DNA of 25,887 nt from UBA1424 sp041654095. GTDB taxonomy: Bacteria > Bacillota_I > Bacilli_A > RFN20 > CAG-826. The notes under the pieces were generated by a model. The model saw only the letters and a program-made list of their open reading frames with translations, ran no database searches and was not told where the DNA came from. This document shows, piece after piece, positions 22,890 through 25,887 of the stretch. The stretch lies in contig JBAZED010000013.1 in assembly GCA_041654095.1 (NCBI GenBank), positions 1 through 25,887 on the forward strand, in the 5' to 3' direction. How positions within the stretch are numbered: position 1 is the first letter of the stretch; each line of letters begins with the position of its first letter. Both the position numbers and the translations under genes were made by a program.

Positions 22890-23746
22890 AGGCCAAAAAG
22901 CTCTTCGCTGGCATCTACATCTATCTGCTTTTGTTTTTAATGTATCTCCCGATTCTCGTCCTGATCGCCTTTTCCTTTACCGAAGCGACGAATGTCGGCG
23001 TGTGGACGGGCTTTTCGCTCAACTTGTACAGCCGCCTTTTTAGCGACGGCGAAATCATGGTTGCGCTCGGCAACACTCTGATCATCGCCGTGTTGAGCGC
23101 CATGATCTCCACGATCTTGGGAACGATGGGCGCCATCGGAGCGTTCTATAGCAGGACGCGGACGAAAAAAGCCATTGAAGGCGTAACGCAAATTCCAATC
23201 GTCAACGCCGAAATCGTCATGGCTCTGTCGCTCACGGTCTTGTTCGTCTTTGTCGGCAGCATCATCTTCCGCGGTCAAACGATCTTTGGCTTTTGGACTT
23301 TGTTGGTCGGCCACGTCGTCTTATCTCTGCCCTTTGTCTACATCTCGGTTCGCCCAAAGCTCATGCAATTGGATCCTCACCTTTACGAAGCCGCTTTGGA
23401 TTTAGGCGCGACTCCCCAAAAAGCGCTTTGGAAGGTCATCATTCCCCAAATTCTACCCGGCATCCTGTCGGGCTTCTTGCTATCGCTAACCTTGTCGCTT
23501 GATGATTTTATCATCACGGCGTTTACTAGAGGCGCCGGTTTACTCAATGGCGAAGGCACCATCGAAACTCTTTCGACATTGGTGCAAGCCAAGATTAAGA
23601 AAGGCCCAATTCCCCCGGAGATGCGAGCCTTGACGTTAATCATCTTTCTCGTCGTTTTGCTCGTCGTCGTCGGCATCAGCGTCTATCGCAATAAAACCAA
23701 AAGTGTTAAAAAAATTCGCAAGGGGAGGGAAAACCATGAATTTTAA
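22883..23746 (+). CDS. potC: Spermidine/putrescine ABC transporter permease PotC
   Basis: A 287-residue permease, the second membrane subunit, with six helices and its EAA loop (EAALDLGATPQKALWK, from residue ~170). LSLDDFIITAFTRGAG near the end is typical of PotC. A strong GGGAGG lies five to six bases before the ATG, which overlaps the potB stop by seven bases. The basic C-terminal tail (KSVKKIRKGREN) codes across the ribosome-binding site of potD, which then overlaps the end by 11 bases. Confidence 0.93.
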   Translation: MVKAKKLFAGIYIYLLLFLMYLPILVLIAFSFTEATNVGVWTGFSLNLYSRLFSDGEIMVALGNTLIIAVLSAMISTILGTMGAIGAFYSRTRTKKAIEGVTQIPIVNAEIVMALSLTVLFVFVGSIIFRGQTIFGFWTLLVGHVVLSLPFVYISVRPKLMQLDPHLYEAALDLGATPQKALWKVIIPQILPGILSGFLLSLTLSLDDFIITAFTRGAGLLNGEGTIETLSTLVQAKIKKGPIPPEMRALTLIIFLVVLLVVVGISVYRNKTKSVKKIRKGRENHEF

Positions 23747-25307
23747 AAAGATTATCTCCGGAACATCAGCTGTCTTCTTTTCGGCGCTTCTTTTAGCGGC
23801 CTGCAACGGCGCCGTGTCCCACGAAGGCGGAAGTCAAGTCCTCCGCATCTTGAACTGGGAAGACTACATTTATCTAAATGATCCAGAATCCGGCTATGAT
23901 GCCAAAGATCTAGTCGATCAGTTCGAGGATTTTATGCTGGAAAATGAAGGGCAGGAAGTCACTGTCGTCTACGATACTTTTGATACGAATGAGACGATGC
24001 TCAGTTCCCTGCAAACCGGCAAGTCGGTTTATGACTTGGTTTGCCCCAGCGATTACATGATTCAAAAGATGATCGCCAACGACATGATCGAACCTCTGGA
24101 TGACGTGGCGACTAACGTCCCGAACTACGATCAATATGCCTCCCCTTATCTCAAGGATATCTTTGATAATCTCGAAGCGACAACCAAGGCGACCGACGTC
24201 GTTCACCACGTCTCGGAGTATGCGGTCGGCTACATGTGGGGAACCTTTGGCATGCTCTATAATCCCGCCTATCCAACATATGCGAGCCGCGGCCTTACCG
24301 ATAGTGTCGTGATGAAAGATATGGAAGATTGGAATTCGCTTTGGGATGTCAAGTACAAAGATACGATTTCGGTAAAAGATTCCATGCGCGACACCTATGC
24401 AGTCGGTATCATGCGCGTTTTCGATGATGAGATCCGTGAATTGCAAGATATCTATCTTGATGATTCAAAAGCGACGTACGATGTCGTGGAGTATAATTCG
24501 CGGCTGACCGATATTTACAACCGCTCAGACGAGACGACGGTCGCTGCCGTCAAAGATCAGCTCCTAGCTCTTAAAGAAAATATTTATGGTTTTGAAAACG
24601 ATTCTGGCAAGCAGGATATCGTCACCGGTAAAATCGGGATTAACCTCGCGTGGAGCGGTGACGCCGTCTATGCGATGGATCAAGCCGACGAAGAGACGGA
24701 CATGACCCTTTATTACTCCGTACCTGAGACGGGAGGTAACGTTTGGTTCGACGGTTGGGTCATGCCCAAAAGCGATTCGTTAAATAAAGAATTAGCGCAG
24801 AGGTTTCTAAACTTTGTCTCCGATCCCGTCAACGCCGCTCAAAATATGGATTACATCGGCTACAGCTCCTTTATCGGCGGTGAAGAGATCAATACCCTCG
24901 TCCATGAGTGGTACGATGTTCGCGGTGAAGATTGGGAGACGCCCCTCGCCAATCCCGATGACTATATCGCATATGATTTAGCCTATTTCTTCGGCGATAC
25001 CGTCACGACCGACCCGATTATCTATATCGAAGAAGATAGCGTCGGCCGTCAGCTCTATGCCCAATATCCAGAAGCCGATATGATTCCGCGCCTTTCGATT
25101 ATGCGCGACTTCGGCGACAACAACCGTTACGTCCTTGCCATGTGGGAAGAATTCAAAGCGAGCAGCCTCCCGACCTGGGCGATCGTCTTAATCGTCGTCT
25201 GCATCGCGGCGCTGACCGGTTTCGGCGGCTTTTATTTCTACCAAAAACAGAAGAGCAAAAAGAACCGCAGCGCGCGCCGTCGGCAAGATGCCGCCTCGAG
25301 CCGCTAG
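23736..25307 (+). CDS. potD: Spermidine/putrescine-binding lipoprotein PotD, with C-terminal transmembrane segment
   Basis: The polyamine-binding component, made as a lipoprotein (basic start, LLLAAC lipobox, Cys23). It opens with the PotD pattern LRILNWEDYI and has DLVCPSDYMIQKM and GINLAWSGDAVYAM, which line the polyamine pocket in the family. At 523 residues it is far longer than E. coli PotD (348). The last part adds a hydrophobic segment (~480-502, from TWAIVLIVV) followed by a Lys/Arg-rich tail, so the protein would be held in the membrane at both ends. The ATG at 23736 follows GGGAGGG by six bases; the longer open frame from 23703 is not used. It ends the operon 48 bases before the tRNA promoter, with no clear terminator. 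Confidence 0.92.
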   Translation: MNFKKIISGTSAVFFSALLLAACNGAVSHEGGSQVLRILNWEDYIYLNDPESGYDAKDLVDQFEDFMLENEGQEVTVVYDTFDTNETMLSSLQTGKSVYDLVCPSDYMIQKMIANDMIEPLDDVATNVPNYDQYASPYLKDIFDNLEATTKATDVVHHVSEYAVGYMWGTFGMLYNPAYPTYASRGLTDSVVMKDMEDWNSLWDVKYKDTISVKDSMRDTYAVGIMRVFDDEIRELQDIYLDDSKATYDVVEYNSRLTDIYNRSDETTVAAVKDQLLALKENIYGFENDSGKQDIVTGKIGINLAWSGDAVYAMDQADEETDMTLYYSVPETGGNVWFDGWVMPKSDSLNKELAQRFLNFVSDPVNAAQNMDYIGYSSFIGGEEINTLVHEWYDVRGEDWETPLANPDDYIAYDLAYFFGDTVTTDPIIYIEEDSVGRQLYAQYPEADMIPRLSIMRDFGDNNRYVLAMWEEFKASSLPTWAIVLIVVCIAALTGFGGFYFYQKQKSKKNRSARRRQDAASSR

Positions 25308-25332
25308 GTCTTTTGAAGTAATTTATTACTTA

Positions 25333-25361
25333 TTGAAGGTTCAAACGCGCTTTGCTATAAT
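25333..25361 (+). promoter_or_regulatory. Promoter of the tRNA array
   Basis: TTGAAG (25333-25338) and a perfect extended -10, TG-C-TATAAT (25353-25361), are separated by 17 bases. The start near 25368 lies four bases before the mature tRNA-Cys. Confidence 0.8.
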
Positions 25362-25371
25362 TACTTGCGCT

Positions 25372-25445
25372 GGTTCCTTAGCCAAGTGGTAAGGCAATTG
25401 ACTGCAACTCAATGATCGTCGGTTCAACTCCGATAGGAACCTCCA
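25372..25445 (+). tRNA. tRNA-Cys (GCA)
   Basis: The cloverleaf folds: acceptor GGTTCCT/AGGAACC, anticodon stem ATTGA/TCAAT with loop CTGCAAC (anticodon GCA), T arm GTCGG-TTCAACT-CCGAT, discriminator T, encoded CCA at 25443-25445. First gene of the array. Confidence 0.95.
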
Positions 25446-25495
25446 CTTTATTTCTTCCTTGTATAGTATTAGCCTCGTGGTTTATATTATATGAG

Positions 25496-25511
25496 CCGCC
25501 ATTTTTGGCGG
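25496..25511 (+). other. Hairpin in the tRNA-Cys/tRNA-Arg spacer
   Basis: CCGCCA and TGGCGG form a 6-bp stem with a TTTT loop, four bases before tRNA-Arg. It has no T tail, so it is more likely a processing or attenuation element than a terminator. A weak promoter-like pair (TTGTAT 25459-25464, TATATT 25483-25488, 18-base spacer) also sits in this 70-base spacer. Confidence 0.3.
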
Positions 25512-25515
25512 ACAC

Positions 25516-25592
25516 GCGCCCGTAGTTCAACTGGATAGAGCGTCAGACTACGGATCTGAAGGTTACGGGTTCGACTCCTGTCGGGCGCGCCA
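25516..25592 (+). tRNA. tRNA-Arg (ACG)
   Basis: Acceptor GCGCCCG/CGGGCGC, anticodon stem TCAGA/TCTGA with loop CTACGGA (anticodon ACG, A34 normally edited to inosine by TadA), T arm ACGGG-TTCGACT-CCTGT, discriminator G, CCA encoded at 25590-25592. Confidence 0.95.
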
Positions 25593-25596
25593 TTGT

Positions 25597-25673
25597 CGGG
25601 ATGTAGCGTAGCTTGGTATCGCGTCTGCTTTGGGAGCAGAAGGCCGCAGGTTCAAATCCTGTCATCCCGACCA
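25597..25673 (+). tRNA. tRNA-Pro (TGG)
   Basis: Acceptor CGGGATG/CATCCCG, anticodon stem TCTGC/GCAGA with loop TTTGGGA (anticodon TGG), T arm GCAGG-TTCAAAT-CCTGT, discriminator A, encoded CCA. It starts four bases after tRNA-Arg. Confidence 0.95.
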
Positions 25674-25706
25674 TGAATTCTATTAGCTCTGATAAGAGAG
25701 CATGAA

Positions 25707-25782
25707 GGGGTTATAGCTCAGTTGGGAGAGCGCTTGGTTTGCATCCAAGAGGTCAGGGGTTCGAGCCCCCTTAGCTCCACCA
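25707..25782 (+). tRNA. tRNA-Ala (TGC)
   Basis: Acceptor GGGGTTA/TAGCTCC (with two G-U pairs), anticodon stem CTTGG/CCAAG with loop TTTGCAT (anticodon TGC), T arm AGGGG-TTCGAGC-CCCCT, discriminator A, encoded CCA. Confidence 0.95.
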
Positions 25783-25790
25783 AACGAAAT

Positions 25791-25867
25791 GGCTGCGTAG
25801 CTCAGTTGGCTAGAGCAATCGGTTCATACCCGGTGGGTCGAGGGTTCAAATCCCCCCGCAGCTACCA
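25791..25867 (+). tRNA. tRNA-Met (CAT), elongator
   Basis: Acceptor GGCTGCG/CGCAGCT with a G1-U72 pair, anticodon stem ATCGG/CCGGT with loop TTCATAC (anticodon CAT), encoded CCA. It lacks the three G-C pairs next to the anticodon loop and the C1-A72 mismatch of initiator tRNA, and its loop resembles the Bacillus elongator Met tRNA rather than the lysidine-modified tRNA-Ile. One A-C mismatch appears in the T stem. Confidence 0.9.
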
Positions 25868-25872
25868 TTTTC

Positions 25873-25887
25873 GGACCAATAGCTCAA
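25873..25887 (+). tRNA. Truncated tRNA at the window end
   Basis: GGACCAATAGCTCAA fits a 7-base acceptor strand (GGACCAA), TA, and the start of a D arm (GCTC-A). The rest is beyond the window, so the amino acid cannot be named. Confidence 0.6.

Noticed and set aside
25791..25867. Initiator tRNA-fMet or lysidine tRNA-Ile with CAT anticodon
   Set aside because: No 1-72 mismatch and no run of three G-C pairs at the anticodon stem; loop TTCATAC matches the elongator Met pattern rather than CTCATAA.
1..25887. Mobile elements, prophage, CRISPR or defence system
   Set aside because: No transposase, integrase, direct-repeat array, nuclease or toxin-antitoxin pattern was seen on either strand.
1..25887. 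Use of TGA as tryptophan (Mollicutes code)
   Set aside because: Several ATGA overlaps and gene ends use TGA as stop, and conserved tryptophans are encoded by TGG.

Overview
The window is about 26 kb of a bacterial chromosome, most likely an uncultured low- to mid-GC Firmicute of the Bacilli/Mollicutes-relative type (an anaerobic, probably gut-associated lineage such as Erysipelotrichales or RFN20/Izemoplasma-like groups). This placement is an inference. It rests on AGGAGG-type Shine-Dalgarno sites, TTGACA/TATAAT-like promoters, lipobox lipoproteins, a PadR-DUF1700-DUF4097 operon, L-lactate dehydrogenase, and a potABCD operon with an enlarged PotA. TGA acts as a stop in several ATGA gene overlaps and tryptophan is TGG, so the standard code applies. 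The first 16 bases are identical to the 3' end of the Illumina TruSeq adapter, and the last 15 bases are the start of a cut-off tRNA. The window therefore looks like a whole short-read contig.

Layout. 1-938 (+): the tail of an FtsX-type permease and its LolD/MacB-type ATPase. 941-1942 (-): aldose 1-epimerase. 2027-3798 (+): a Drr-type ABC exporter pair. 3865-5015 (+): a two-gene chromate-type (CHR) transporter. 5067-5582 (-): ferritin. 5710-6222 (+): MsrA. 6248-8132 (-): PadR / DUF1700 / DUF4097 operon with a visible operator-promoter. 8246-10946 (-): a PlsC-like acyltransferase carrying a zinc ribbon, overlapping a GltS-family sodium symporter. 11062-16510 (+): two paralogous lipoproteins, a flavodoxin/2[4Fe-4S] protein, a DUF1624 membrane acyltransferase and an acyl-CoA synthetase-like AMP ligase. 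16584-18024 (+): a 41-residue rubredoxin-like zinc ribbon and an MtaD-type amidohydrolase. 18097-19053 (+): L-lactate dehydrogenase whose ribosome-binding site lies in an 11-bp hairpin. 19089-20201 (-): a thioredoxin-like lipoprotein. 20588-25307 (+): potABCD. 25372-25887 (+): an array of tRNA-Cys, -Arg, -Pro, -Ala, -Met and a truncated sixth.

Functionally this is ordinary housekeeping and accessory metabolism for a fermentative cell: fermentation end-product formation (Ldh), iron and oxidative-stress handling (ferritin, MsrA), polyamine import, glutamate-type symport, envelope lipid acylation and several ABC exporters. I see no insertion sequence, phage, CRISPR array, toxin-antitoxin pair or rRNA. 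The least explained parts are the lipoprotein/flavodoxin/acyltransferase/AMP-ligase cluster, the lipoprotein with a CxC motif, the doubly membrane-anchored PotD, and the hairpin over the ldh ribosome-binding site.
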